Below, piece by piece: positions 47,262 to 57,574 of a DNA stretch of 64,000 nucleotides; position 1 is the first letter of the stretch, and each line of letters starts with the position of its first letter. Source of the DNA: Seison nebaliae. Its lineage: Eukaryota; Rotifera; Pararotatoria; Seisonacea; Seisonidae. A program made the translations under genes and the position numbers. The notes under the pieces were generated by a model that did not search any database, was not told the DNA's origin, and saw only the letters and a program-made list of their open reading frames with translations. The stretch covers positions 1-64,000 of the forward strand of contig JALJEE010002534.1 in the NCBI GenBank assembly GCA_023231475.1, in the 5' to 3' direction.

Positions 47262-50023
47262 ATTATCAGATTGATTCGATGGGGAATGGTAACGATGATG
47301 ATGATGATAATAAAAACCATCAAACAGGAATTCTCGCACCATTGGCACGTGGATCAGATCCCGATATCGAAACCATCGCTTACAATCATAAAAGACCAAT
47401 ATATTTGACGAAGAAAGAGAAATTGAAAGAACGATTACCAAAAAATTTAAATAATATTAATAATAATAATGATGTTAATAATTTTCAAAAAAGAAATGGA
47501 TTGAGCACATTATATTCGTCGAAATTATGGATAAATCATCAATCGTCGTTCATTCCGAATGTGGTGGTGGTGTGTGTACAATTTCTGGAAAAGAATGGAA
47601 TTGTTGATGGAATTTATCGATTATCAGGAACAATGTCGAATGTTCAAAAATTACGATTATTATTCGACGAGAATCATATTCATTCAGCTGCTCAACTCAC
47701 TTATACGTCTTCAACAATATCTTCTTCTTCTTGTTCGTCTTCTTCTTCTTCTTCTTCTTCTTCTTCTTCTTCCATGACTATCACCACTCCCATCACCTCG
47801 TCACAACACAACAAATATTTCAGTAAAGTCTCAAAGAAAGCGACGAGTGTTATCACTCCGAGTGGAGAGCGAAAAAAATACAGAATTATTGATGTTCACG
47901 CTATCTCGTCTTTACTTAAATTATATTTTCGAGAACTGCCAAATCCGTTGTTGACGAATCAGCTTTATGGTGAGTTCACTTCGATTTTCATCGATCGATT
48001 AAATATCGAGAAAACGTCGGCAGGCACTTCGATCAATTTGCAACGACTCTCCTCAGATCTCCATCGCAAACAGGAGACGATCGATAGACTCAAAAACGTC
48101 CTCAAGAAATTGCCACCGCCACATTATCACACGTTAAAATATCTGATGTTTCATCTCCATCATATGTCGACATTCGAGAATCGGACGAATATGAATATTC
48201 GAAATTTAGCGATTGTCTGGTCACCCAATTTATTGAGACCACAAGAAAATATGGATTATACAAAGAAACATAATTCCTCCATCATCAATCAGAGTAAATG
48301 TTACGGATCGAATAAAGGTCGAAATGATCCGAATGAAATTAATCGAAATACTTTACTAGCTCTCCAATCGGTCTCATTACAAGCTCTACTAACTGAATTT
48401 CTTATTCAATATGTATTTGAATTATTCGAAGAAGAAGAAGGAGAAATTCATAATGAAAATGAATCGAAAGTTGAGAATGATCAATTGATAAAGAATAAAA
48501 ATGGAAATAAAATGAAATTACTTGTCACTCCATTAACGTCGAATTCTTCTATTATCTCTCCGCCATTGTTGACCACGTCGTATTTGGAGAAACATCGTTT
48601 ACTCGATCCAAATCGACAGAATCGACTCATCTCTCAATCATCGAACATTCCGACGATGGTGGAATTCAGTCAACGATCAATTCCTCTCATCTCTATCGAC
48701 GAAGCACAAAAGAAGCACAAACATTTAGCGCAAAGTCTTTCCGCTACCAATCTCCATTCATTCTCACACGACATCTTTCCATCCTCTCCACCAACTAACA
48801 ATAACAACAACAACAACAATCAGAATCGATTCCTTCAACAATCGATTAATGATGAATTTCATAAAATTATCGATCAGAATAATAATCGATATCTGCTAAT
48901 GAATCAACAATCGAATCAGTTTTCGGTGGCGAAGGAATCAGGTAAGAAGATTCGAGAATTAATTCTCATGGAACAGAATGAGGAGACGCATCAAATCTAT
49001 TCGTCGGTAGATGATAATTATCGTCGGAAGAAAAGCGAGTCGAGCAACGAGAGAAAACGAATGGAATATGAAGACGAAGTTCATGAATTGAACAATCCAA
49101 TTCATCCCGTTATCAACGACAACGAATATTATTATAACTCGTTAGGCATCGACAACAATCCAGTGCCATTAGCTACACCGGACACATCGATTTATACGAA
49201 GGATTATTCAAATTATTCCGCTACGTCTAACAACCGTTACAAATTGATCGATAATGAATCGTATTCATATTCAAATAAATTATTATCCGACGACTTATTA
49301 AAGGAGAATATTATTAGTAAAAAATGCGGCTCATCAACCCAGACGATTGATTTAGATTCCATTCTAACGGAAGCTACTCAAAATCTGAAATGCATTTCTT
49401 CCGATCATCATACGAATCATATCGATAATCATCTCGATCAGATCGTTACGAATAATTCGTTGAACTCACAAAAGTTGTGGGAGAAACGATTGAACTCGTA
49501 TCTCTCACCTCAGAAACAACATTATCCTTATGATTATATGAATCCTCAGCCAAATTACTCGTGTCGAACTGATGATATTCCATCAAACCCTTCCACTGCC
49601 GCCTCCACTCTAAGAAAACGAAGCGATTACATCTTTTATGATTCATCCAATCCAAAACCATCAAATACTACTACTATTACTACTACTACTACTAATAATA
49701 ATCCTCTGACTCCCGCTACAACTACTACGAATAATTCTTCGAATTTAAGAACAAACAACAACAACAACAAAAATCGTAGAAATGAATATTTGCGACGGAA
49801 GCATCATTCGTCGAATCAATTGATGGATGAGAAGAAATCATCATCATCATCATCATCATCGTCATCAGTTTTCCAGAATAATTTTATCAAACCAAAATCA
49901 CACAATATCACAACCAAAACCAAAACCAACAACAACAACAATAATGACACAGCAGAAAAAGATTCAATTTTAACTTTCCAACAAATTCGAACTAAATTCG
50001 AAGCACCGGTATCAATCCTTTAA
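45539..50023 (+). CDS. ARHGAP32: PX-SH3-RhoGAP protein (ARHGAP32/33, CdGAPr type)
   Basis: One exon of 1494 residues. A PX-like region (about 55-225) ends with VLNWCEIDNHGRR, matching VLNWLEIDNHG in ARHGAP32. The SH3 (about 282-352) reads IKKYEALNSDELSLNVNDLV and VGFFPHNCIELI. The RhoGAP domain begins FKERLFGCDLCEY (about 541), continues IVDGIYRLSG with the catalytic Arg (about 683), and LKLYFRELPNPLL, ending at NLAIVWSPNLLRP (about 900). It stimulates GTP hydrolysis on Cdc42/Rac. The family's domain is split here by a poly-Asn run and a poly-Ser run. The C-terminal 580 residues are Asn/Ser-rich and probably disordered. The frame ends after GAAGCACCG|GTATCAATC, so a further 3' exon cannot be excluded. 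AATAAA lies at 50227. Confidence 0.9.
47222..47257 (+). repeat. (AAT)n coding microsatellite, poly-Asn inside the RhoGAP domain
   Basis: Twelve AAT triplets encode an Asn run between LCEYIV and the IPNVV helix of the RhoGAP domain. They are pure enough to be length-variable. Confidence 0.9.
47716..47774 (+). repeat. (TCT)n coding microsatellite, poly-Ser inside the RhoGAP domain
   Basis: A run of TCT/TCA/TCG triplets encodes about 18 Ser between the LFDENHIHSAAQL and YRIIDVHAISS blocks of the GAP domain. Similar Ser and Thr runs lie at 49837-49866 and 49665-49695. Confidence 0.9.
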
Positions 50024-50470
50024 TATCTGAACTTTCTTTTTTCAATCCTTTTCTTTAAAGTTTGATAAGTGTCGAAAAACTCTTCTCAATTTTTTTCCTT
50101 TTCCATTTTACTACACAACTTATCAATCCGATTTATGGTGATACTTTTTTGTTTAATATTTCTGTCACTTGCCAATTCTCTCAGTCACCTGCATTTTTTT
50201 CAATTATTCTTTTTACGTTCAATCAAAAATAAAGATGAAATCAAATTTCTTATTCTCTTCACAATTTTCCTTACAAATTGACAAGTTAAAATCGTTTAAA
50301 TAAGGAAAATCTAGGAAATTTAAGGTATTTTTAAGAATGGCTTTTCTAAAAGAGAACCGCAAGAAAAAAAAAGATTTTTGTAAAAGGAAAATTTGAATGA
50401 AATTCTCCAAATGGAAAGCTGAAATTAATTGTTCCAATTGAAACTTATCAATCGACAAGTTCTGTTTGTC
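50024..50470. other. Spacer between ARHGAP and VARS2
   Basis: T-rich 3' flank of the RhoGAP gene with polyadenylation signal at 50227-50232, then the short upstream region of VARS2. No further gene is seen. Confidence 0.5.
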
Positions 50471-53461
50471 ATGAGATTTTTCCACCGATTGGCCGTCGTA
50501 CATCAACCGTCGAAAATAGAAAGTAAATGGATCGATCGATGGAGGAAAGCGAAATTGTTCAATTCGCCGAACAAGTTCAATGGCAGTCAAGTTCTCCTTT
50601 TTCCGCCTCCCAATGTCACTGGACGTTTACATTTGGGTCATTGTCTGACGGCGACGATTGAAGATTCGATAATTCGACAGTTTCCATTCCCCTCTTTCAA
50701 TTTCACTTCCTTCCTTGCAGTCAACGGATGAAAAAAGGAAAAATGGAACATTTCGTTGCAGGATACGATCATGCAGGAATCGCTACTCAAGTGATGGTGG
50801 AGAAGGATGTGATGACGAAAATGAAATTAACTAAAGATGAATTGGGAGAGGAAACTTTTCGCTCCCAATTGGACAAATGGAAAACGCAGAAGATTTCCGA
50901 AATCTCTTCCCAATTAGATAAATTTGCAACGAGTGTTTGTGAGAAGGACAAAAGATATTATACGATGGATCATCACCATTCGGTGATTGTGAGGAATGCT
51001 TTCGTTCGATTATGGAATTCAAACCATATATATCGTCAAAAGAAAATGATCAACTGGTGTTCCACATTGCGCTCAGTCATCAGTGACAGTGAAGTTAAGA
51101 TTTCTCTGAAAAAAAAATTGCACAAAAAATGTTGATATTTTTCTGCACAAAAATTGCACAAAAAATGTTGATATTTTTCTGCATAAAAATTGTTCATATT
51201 TTTCTGCACAAAAATTGCACAAAAATTGTTGATATTTTTCTGCACAAAAATTGCACGAAAAATGTTGATATTTTTCTGCAGAAAAATTGCACAAACAATA
51301 TTGATATTTTTCTGCACAAAGATTACATAAAAAATAATAAAGTTTTTGTGCATAAAAATGGGAAAAAAATTTGAAAGTTTTTCTCCAAAAAAATGTTGAA
51401 ATAAAATATAAAATTTTTTGTTTAGATCGATAATGTGGAATTGAAAGGGAAAACTCAAATAAATGTACCGGGTTATCGTCGACCGATCGATTTCGGTCAA
51501 ATGTATTATATCAATTATCGATTAGTCGGTTTCCAATTGTCTTTTCATCCAATTCTCAGTTTTACCATTTTCGCATCTGATTAATAGATGGAAATGGTGT
51601 GGAGATACCGGTAGCGACAACACGACCAGAAACCATTTTAGGAGATGTTGCATTAACCGTGCATCCGAAGGGTAAATATGCAAAATTTATCGGGCAGTTC
51701 GTCAGTCATCCCTTACGGGACGAATACCATCTGCCGATATTGGCGAATGAGAATGTAGACATAGAGATTGGAAGTGGAGTCTGTAAAATAACTCCTGGTC
51801 ATGACAAGAGTGATTACGAGTATTATTTGAAGGAGAAGAGTCTGACTGAGATTATCGAGATTTTAGATAATGAAGGAAATGTGACGTTGGATGATGAGAA
51901 TCGTTTCCAAATCCGTCAGAAGAAACGTTACGATGTTCGCGATGAAATAATCGATCGATTAACGATATCATGTAAATTGACACGAATCGAATCACATTCG
52001 ATGATTCTTCCGATTTGTAGTCGATCGAAGGACGTAATTGAACCGAGATTGACATATCAATATTTCCTGCGATGTGGTGATGTTAAATGGAAATTGTTAG
52101 AGGAATTGGAACATCTTCGTATTGAACCTGATTATTCGAAGAGGTTAATGAGAAATTGGTTAGAGAAAATGAATGATTGGTGTATCTCACGACAGTTGTG
52201 GTGGGGACATCGAATTCCGATAATTCGATTAGAATTTGAAAATAAAATCAAATTTATTTGTGAAGCGAATGAATTGGAGACAAATCGAATTATCGACGAA
52301 ATGAAACGAGAACATCCGCATATGAAAATTATAAAAGAGAACGATGTTTTAGATACCTGGTTTTCGAGTGCATTAATTCCGTTGGCTATTCAAAATTGGT
52401 CACTTCCTCAACAATCACGACCGTTACAGACATTACCATTATTGGAAAGTGGTTATGATATCATTTTCTTTTGGGCCATTCGAATGATGGTTCTCTCACA
52501 ATTATTGGAGAATCATCGTCCTTTTCATCATTATTTATTCCACGGATTGATCTGTGACGAGAATGGCGAGAAAATGAGTAAATCGAAAGGAAATGTCATC
52601 GATCCGATAAAGTTGATGGAAAAGGGTGGAAAGAATAATATCGGAATCGATACCATCCGATTGGCACTTGCTTCCATTCAATACAAATCGCAAATTTGTA
52701 AATTCCATTTATCGATAATTGATCAATCGAAATTATTCTTGAATAAATTGTGGAATAGTTTCAATTTCGTTCGAATTATCTCCGAGAAAAATTCTGATCC
52801 GATTCGGCAATTCGATGAAATCAAATCCGATTCCTTTCATATCTCTCCCGTCGATTTTTGGATGTTGGGAGAATTGAATGAATTAATCGAAACCGTTGAA
52901 CAGGATTGGAATCATCATTCACTCCCCTCCATCGTCAATTCCATACGAAGTTTTCATATCAAAATTTTTTGTGACATTTATCTCTCATATATTCGAGATC
53001 GTTTAAATCGATCTACGAATGTCGACGAATCGAAATTCATCATTTCCATCCTTCATCATATCATCACCATCATCGTCCGATTACTTCATCCGATAGTTCC
53101 ATGTATGACGGAAGAAATCCATGAACAATTGGGAAATGAGAATTTTCTCATACTCTCATCATATCCCACTCCATTCTCGTTGGAACATGAAACTTTCAAT
53201 TTCCATCAACTACGACGAGAAATGACTGATATTGTTCATCAATTGTCGTCCCTTCGTCTCCAACTACAGAAGAAACAGATCAAAATGAAGAGTATTCAAG
53301 AGATTGAACTCAATTCACGTCAATTCCAATCGAGACGGTTTATGAAAAACGAAATTCTTCAAATTTTTCTTTCTTCTCAATTCGGATCGAAATTTCATTT
53401 CAATCTCATTGACGACTCATTTCAAAATCCAAACATAATTTTAAATATTAAATTAAAATAA
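50471..53461 (+). CDS. VARS2: Valyl-tRNA synthetase, mitochondrial
   Basis: Four exons (50471-50679, 50721-51093, 51426-51528, 51588-53461) give 852 residues. ATG 50471 starts MRFFHRLAVVHQPSK, a presequence with Arg/His and no acids. Class I signatures: PPPNVTGRLHLGH (the HIGH box), AGYDHAGIATQ, the editing-domain entry ATTRPETILGD, WCISRQLWWGHRIP, LDTWFSSAL, and KMSKSKGN (about residue 557). A C-terminal anticodon-binding helical domain follows. It is shorter than human VARS2 (about 1060) because the C-terminal coiled-coil arm is missing or minimal. Introns are 41, 332 and 59 bp, all with GTT donors; the second holds a minisatellite. Whether a separate cytosolic enzyme exists cannot be seen here. 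Confidence 0.93.
51115..51325. repeat. About 36-bp minisatellite in VARS2 intron 2
   Basis: Six copies of GTTGATATTTTTCTGCAC plus an A-rich spacer with TTGCACAAAAA, mostly 36-37 bp apart and one 24 bp apart. Because 36 is a multiple of three, long ORFs made of 12-residue repeats appear on both strands; these are artefacts. Confidence 0.88.
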
Positions 53462-53790
53462 AATTCAAATTTCGATTATCATCAATTTGATATTAAATAT
53501 TTAATTTTAATTCATAAAATCACATTTTTTAATTTACCATCATCAATTTCCATTAAGATATTTTCAAATTAATTCCGATTAATATGAAAATATTTTTCTC
53601 ATTGAGAAGATATCGATAATTTGATGATTAATTATCAGGATTGATCAATTTGTTGAAATTGAATTGAGTAAAAATTTCAGAGAAATCTTTCTGTGTAAAA
53701 TAATTAGAAGTTTTTTGCTTTTCACTTTTCTACTTTCGAGATCAAATTCTCATTTCTTTTTCTTTTACGTTGTTTCTTTGACTAATATTT
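53462..53790. other. Spacer between VARS2 and the orphan gene
   Basis: 329 bp, AT-rich. T-rich before the ATG at 53791; no clear TATA box. Confidence 0.45.
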
Positions 53791-55287
53791 ATGTTGCCGG
53801 AAAATTATCCGAAATTGTTATTTGCACTACGTCGAGCTGAAGTAAACAAATTGTATGAAGGCGATGTTGGAATTCAAGGTTTTTTTAACGCCATTCATCT
53901 CGGCGTTTGTATGACGAATGCGGTTTTTGCGGTCATTGTGTCTTCGACTAAATTGTCCGCCAAATTGGAAACCTGCACCGCAAACAAAGAGTACGACGAA
54001 GAACATCTGAAGAAAATTCGACATTGTCCAACTTTCATCGATCCGGCAGTGCACAATAAAGTCTCTCATGGTCAAGTGCTCTGCAAAGGATTGTTACAAT
54101 CGATAAAAAATGAAAAATATGATTCGCCTTGTGGATTGGCCGCCGATTATTTCCTGACGAAAAGTTACAACCATAAAACATTGGAGAATGAACCGATCGC
54201 ATATGCGTGTGCGGTTCGACGGTGCAAAGATGAATACACGTCTGAAACATCGAGATTGACATCGGTTATCAGCGATTTATTCGAGGAGAAATTCGAAATC
54301 GTCGTCAAAGTAGATGTCGATGATAACGCGAAAATAATAGCGACATGGTCGAAAAATCTGAAGATGTTAGATTTGGAATACAATTTATTCTTGTTGATGA
54401 TGGTGGGATTGGTGGAGCCGTTCGGTCGAAGACACTTATCATCAGATTTATTGAATAAAATGGAGGATGTGAATTTGGAAATTATCAATCGACAATTCAT
54501 GAGATTCGATGTAAATGATCCGGAAATTATCAGTGCCAGTTTTATAGACTTCATGTTCGATTTCCATCTGAGAACTTTCGAAGAAACGATCAATTTGATT
54601 ATGCCCAAAATAATGAATAATGAAGAAACAGAACTGGCAGATCTACAACGTTTGAATATAATTTATACGTTGAAAGCAGTAAAACTACCCGACGTCATGA
54701 ACGACGAGACTCTCACTTTCCAATTTAAATTTGGGGGTTTAGATCACAAGAGATATACGTTGAGGTCGATGATCTTTGTCCAATTTTCTGAAGATAGTTT
54801 CCCATTGGGCAATATCGGTTTGCCACTGCCTACTCCCGAGGAATGGACTATAAAGCAAATTCAATTCCATCAATGTTCTATTGAATATTTGAAGTTGACT
54901 GAGACAGCGTTTGGTGACAGAGGGGCCGATTACTTAGCCTATTATAAACGTTTTCCCGACGCATTTAGAGATGTCTCTTATTTAGTTTGTATGAAGATGA
55001 TTACCGATGTGAATAGACTATTTCCTGCCGAACATCAAGCACACGCTCTCGCTCTCATACGCGATCCGAGAGATGAATGGATATTGATGAATGATGCCTT
55101 ACCATACAAAATACGGGACATTAACAATTTTGTTAAATATTTCCGCGAAGAGAGAATTGTTCGAATTCTTCTCGAATCTATTCCAGACGGAAAAGTTGAT
55201 GAACCTACTGCCATCACTACTACCACCACGACGACGACTACTACTACTACTACTACTGGTGATGATACAGTTTCCACTAGTTTCTAA
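53791..55287 (+). CDS. Intronless 498-aa orphan protein
   Basis: Open frame from ATG 53791 with even codon use and no recognisable domain. The N-terminal half has Cys at intervals (CTANKEYDEEHLKKIRHC; LCKGL; SPCGLA; YACAVRRC), which might form disulfides or bind metal. There is a weakly hydrophobic stretch near residues 33-50 but no clear signal peptide. The middle is helical (NLKMLDLEYNLFLLMMVGLV). The C-terminus has SYLVCMKMITDVNRLFPAEH and then a run of 14 Thr. Length and lack of stops make a real gene very likely. It could be lineage-specific. It lies 330 bp after VARS2 on the same strand. Confidence 0.8.
   Translation: MLPENYPKLLFALRRAEVNKLYEGDVGIQGFFNAIHLGVCMTNAVFAVIVSSTKLSAKLETCTANKEYDEEHLKKIRHCPTFIDPAVHNKVSHGQVLCKGLLQSIKNEKYDSPCGLAADYFLTKSYNHKTLENEPIAYACAVRRCKDEYTSETSRLTSVISDLFEEKFEIVVKVDVDDNAKIIATWSKNLKMLDLEYNLFLLMMVGLVEPFGRRHLSSDLLNKMEDVNLEIINRQFMRFDVNDPEIISASFIDFMFDFHLRTFEETINLIMPKIMNNEETELADLQRLNIIYTLKAVKLPDVMNDETLTFQFKFGGLDHKRYTLRSMIFVQFSEDSFPLGNIGLPLPTPEEWTIKQIQFHQCSIEYLKLTETAFGDRGADYLAYYKRFPDAFRDVSYLVCMKMITDVNRLFPAEHQAHALALIRDPRDEWILMNDALPYKIRDINNFVKYFREERIVRILLESIPDGKVDEPTAITTTTTTTTTTTTTTGDDTVSTSF
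55216..55258 (+). repeat. (ACN)n coding repeat, poly-Thr tail
   Basis: ACT/ACC/ACG triplets encode 14 consecutive Thr near the C-terminus of the orphan protein. Codons are mixed at the 5' side and pure ACT at the 3' side. Confidence 0.9.
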
Positions 55288-56415
55288 TCGACAACAAGTT
55301 GAAATGTAACAATTAAATGGAAGGGAAGTAAATAGTAAGTTTTGTAAAATATTATTTTTGTAAAGTAAATTTAAATTAATTAAGTATCTTAATAAATCTC
55401 TCTCAATTTAGTTTAACATTGAAATATTGAACAAAAAAATCTCTCAATCTTGATTCAATTAAATAAAATTAACAATTAGAAGAGTTGAAGGAAAATAATT
55501 TCATTCAATTTGAATTGGATAAAAATGAATTGGTATTATGAAAGTACGCATTTTTTTAAACCTATAAAACTATTTTAAAGAAATTTACATATTAGAAAAA
55601 TGATTTAGGGCTAATAAAAAGAAGCTTACTACAAAATGTCTCATCTTGTCCTCACACGACGATATGTAATACATACCGTATCTTGCTCCACATCAGACAA
55701 AGTCACTGAAAAGGACATTGTCGGATAACAAATTATCAGTTGGATGACGACTAGTATGTATCATAAAATGTTCATTTCCTTCAAACTTGTTAAAATTGTA
55801 AAGTTTTTTTTAAATTATAAAAATTTATTTGAAATGAGAAATTTAAAAGAGACTTAACATAGGAATAATGGAAAGCGAGAAATGAGAGAGTAAAGAAAAG
55901 AATAGTCATAAATTGAAAAATTCTGAGGATTTATAAGCAATTGTCGAATTATTTTGTTGATGATGATCTTTATGGTATTCCTAATGGAATTCCAGAATCA
56001 TCGATCATTCCTAGGGGTTCTAGAATGTAGCGCGTGAACCATTCCCCCACAACTACAATTCGTCTAAACGTTTCCGGTTTTTTTAAGTCTATCTAGTTGC
56101 CAATGGTGGTCGGTTTGGCGACCTATGAGTAAAAAGTTTGTAATCTGATTAAGACCCTGGTAATTGTTTGTTAGAATTGCTCATCGTACAGTCTGTGCCA
56201 TTGGACAAATGGTTTCCTTTATAAATATTCCAATTTGTTTATGAGGAACGACAATTTTCCAGATGATTATCTGGGAATGTTGCCGTTCCATATCATATCC
56301 AAGAACAGCGCCCTGGTTTATGTGTTATCTTCTTCAAGATGTCACCCATTCGTTATTGGTGAAACTGTCTGGAAGTATTTAATTTCCATCGAGAACGATC
56401 GTTGAGGAGATTCTC
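55288..56415. other. Gene-free region, right half GC-richer with stem-loops
   Basis: From 55288 to about 55970 it is ordinary AT-rich spacer. From about 55980 to 56400 base composition rises and several short stem-loops occur (for example CCATT-GGACA-AATGG near 56199 and the long hairpin at 56245). No ORF covers it, so a structured non-coding RNA is possible. It does not match the U1, U2, U4, U6 or SRP sequences I know. Confidence 0.4.
56245..56289. ncRNA. Candidate pre-miRNA-like or structural hairpin
   Basis: GGAACGACAATTTTCCAGAT (56245-56264), a 4-nt loop GATT, and the 3' arm 56269-56289 form 17-18 base pairs with one bulge and two mismatches. Strand is unknown because both strands fold. 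The small loop is atypical for a microRNA. Confidence 0.35.
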
Positions 56416-56697
56416 TCATGATCGATCAATCCCCATTTTGTCCTCAATCGATTTGAGCGAACGATGAGGAAGATTCCTTCCAAATTTCTTCATTTTCCCG
56501 ATCATGAGATGAATCTCCTCATCGATGTTCCAATGAACTATAGGAGGAGGACCGGACTCGCTCCACTTCCATCGACATAGTCCGATTCCATCTTTTTTCC
56601 AGATTTTCCCGATTTTTTTCGAATACTGTTTCCTTTTCCCGATAATAAACATATTCAGTTGATGTAATCGATTGATTATGTCCTCCAATGAATCCAT
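56416..56697 (-). CDS. Small basic protein with SANT/Myb-like segment
   Basis: Open frame of 93 residues from ATG 56697. The C-terminal half, HWNIDEEIHLMIGKMKKFGR followed by RSLKSIEDKM, follows the SANT/Myb pattern (W, acidic pair, then G and R-S-x-x-x-I). The N-terminal half is Lys-rich. No partner exons were found. It could be a short DNA-binding protein, an exon of a larger gene, or a fortuitous ORF. Confidence 0.4.
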   Translation of the reverse strand: MDSLEDIINRLHQLNMFIIGKRKQYSKKIGKIWKKDGIGLCRWKWSESGPPPIVHWNIDEEIHLMIGKMKKFGRNLPHRSLKSIEDKMGIDRS

Positions 56698-57574
56698 TCC
56701 CCTTCTCCAGAATCATTTTTTTTTTAGTTTCCGTCTTTCCGATTCTAAATTAAAGTAAAATTCAAAAAATAGTCAAATGAAAAAAATAGAAAGACAAAAA
56801 AACTTTATTTAAAACTTTTCATAATTCTCGAAATTAAAATATAATGAATTTGAATAAATGAATTTCGCTCAATTTATATCAATGAACGTACAAACTTGAC
56901 TTGTATTAAGCGCGTCGTTCTAATCCATTTGACATGACGTGTCCATTTGTCGTAAATTCTTAAAGGAAACATGAAAAGGATGACGTGTTAACATGACGTG
57001 TGTGAATTTAATTGGAGAATATCGAATATAAAATTTTTGAAATTCGTACAAAATGAAAAAAATACCGTACAAGATCATCTATTGACGTGTAATAGAGATG
57101 GAAGAAATTTCAATCCAGAAATTTCTGAAATTAATTTTTTTTTAAATTTTCAGAATATTTTTCGATTTTTTTCTATCGATTTTTTCTTCCATCTTCTCGT
57201 TGGAACAATTGTGAAATGATTCCAAAAGAAATTTTCAATCAACTATTCTAACGAACAATATTGTTGTTTATTTTTGTTCCGCATCTTATCCGATCGAACA
57301 ACAAATATCAAATTGAGAAGACAAAAAAATTGGATGGACGTGATTTGAAAAGGTGAAAGCGGGCAGCAAATCATCAATTAATTCCCCAAAATTGCAGAAC
57401 AAGTAGTTGATGGAGTGAAATGGAACGTTTCAATCGTTCGATAACTTTAATTGTGATTGAATGTACCGCATGAAATTTGACCTATAAAAATGAAGAGAAT
57501 TTTTTTAGAATTTATCAATTCAATTTTCCTATCAATCTCTCAATTTAACACCAATTCAAATCATTTACAAAAAT
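56698..57574. other. Spacer with promoter of the Ala/Gly-rich protein
   Basis: No gene supported; a 73-codon ORF at 56998-57219 has no coding features. The right end carries the TATA box at 57483. Confidence 0.45.
57483..57490 (+). promoter_or_regulatory. TATA box of the Ala/Gly/Gln-rich secreted protein
   Basis: TATAAAAA lies 92 bp before the ATG at 57575. It is one of the clearest TATA boxes in the window and fits a strongly, tissue-specifically expressed structural gene. The predicted start would be near 57513, giving a 5' UTR of about 60 nt. Confidence 0.6.

Noticed and set aside
51036-51500. Overlapping ORFs with repeated 12-residue units on both strands
   Set aside because: They are the translation of the 36-bp minisatellite inside a VARS2 intron; the flanking exons match valyl-tRNA synthetase and splice across it.
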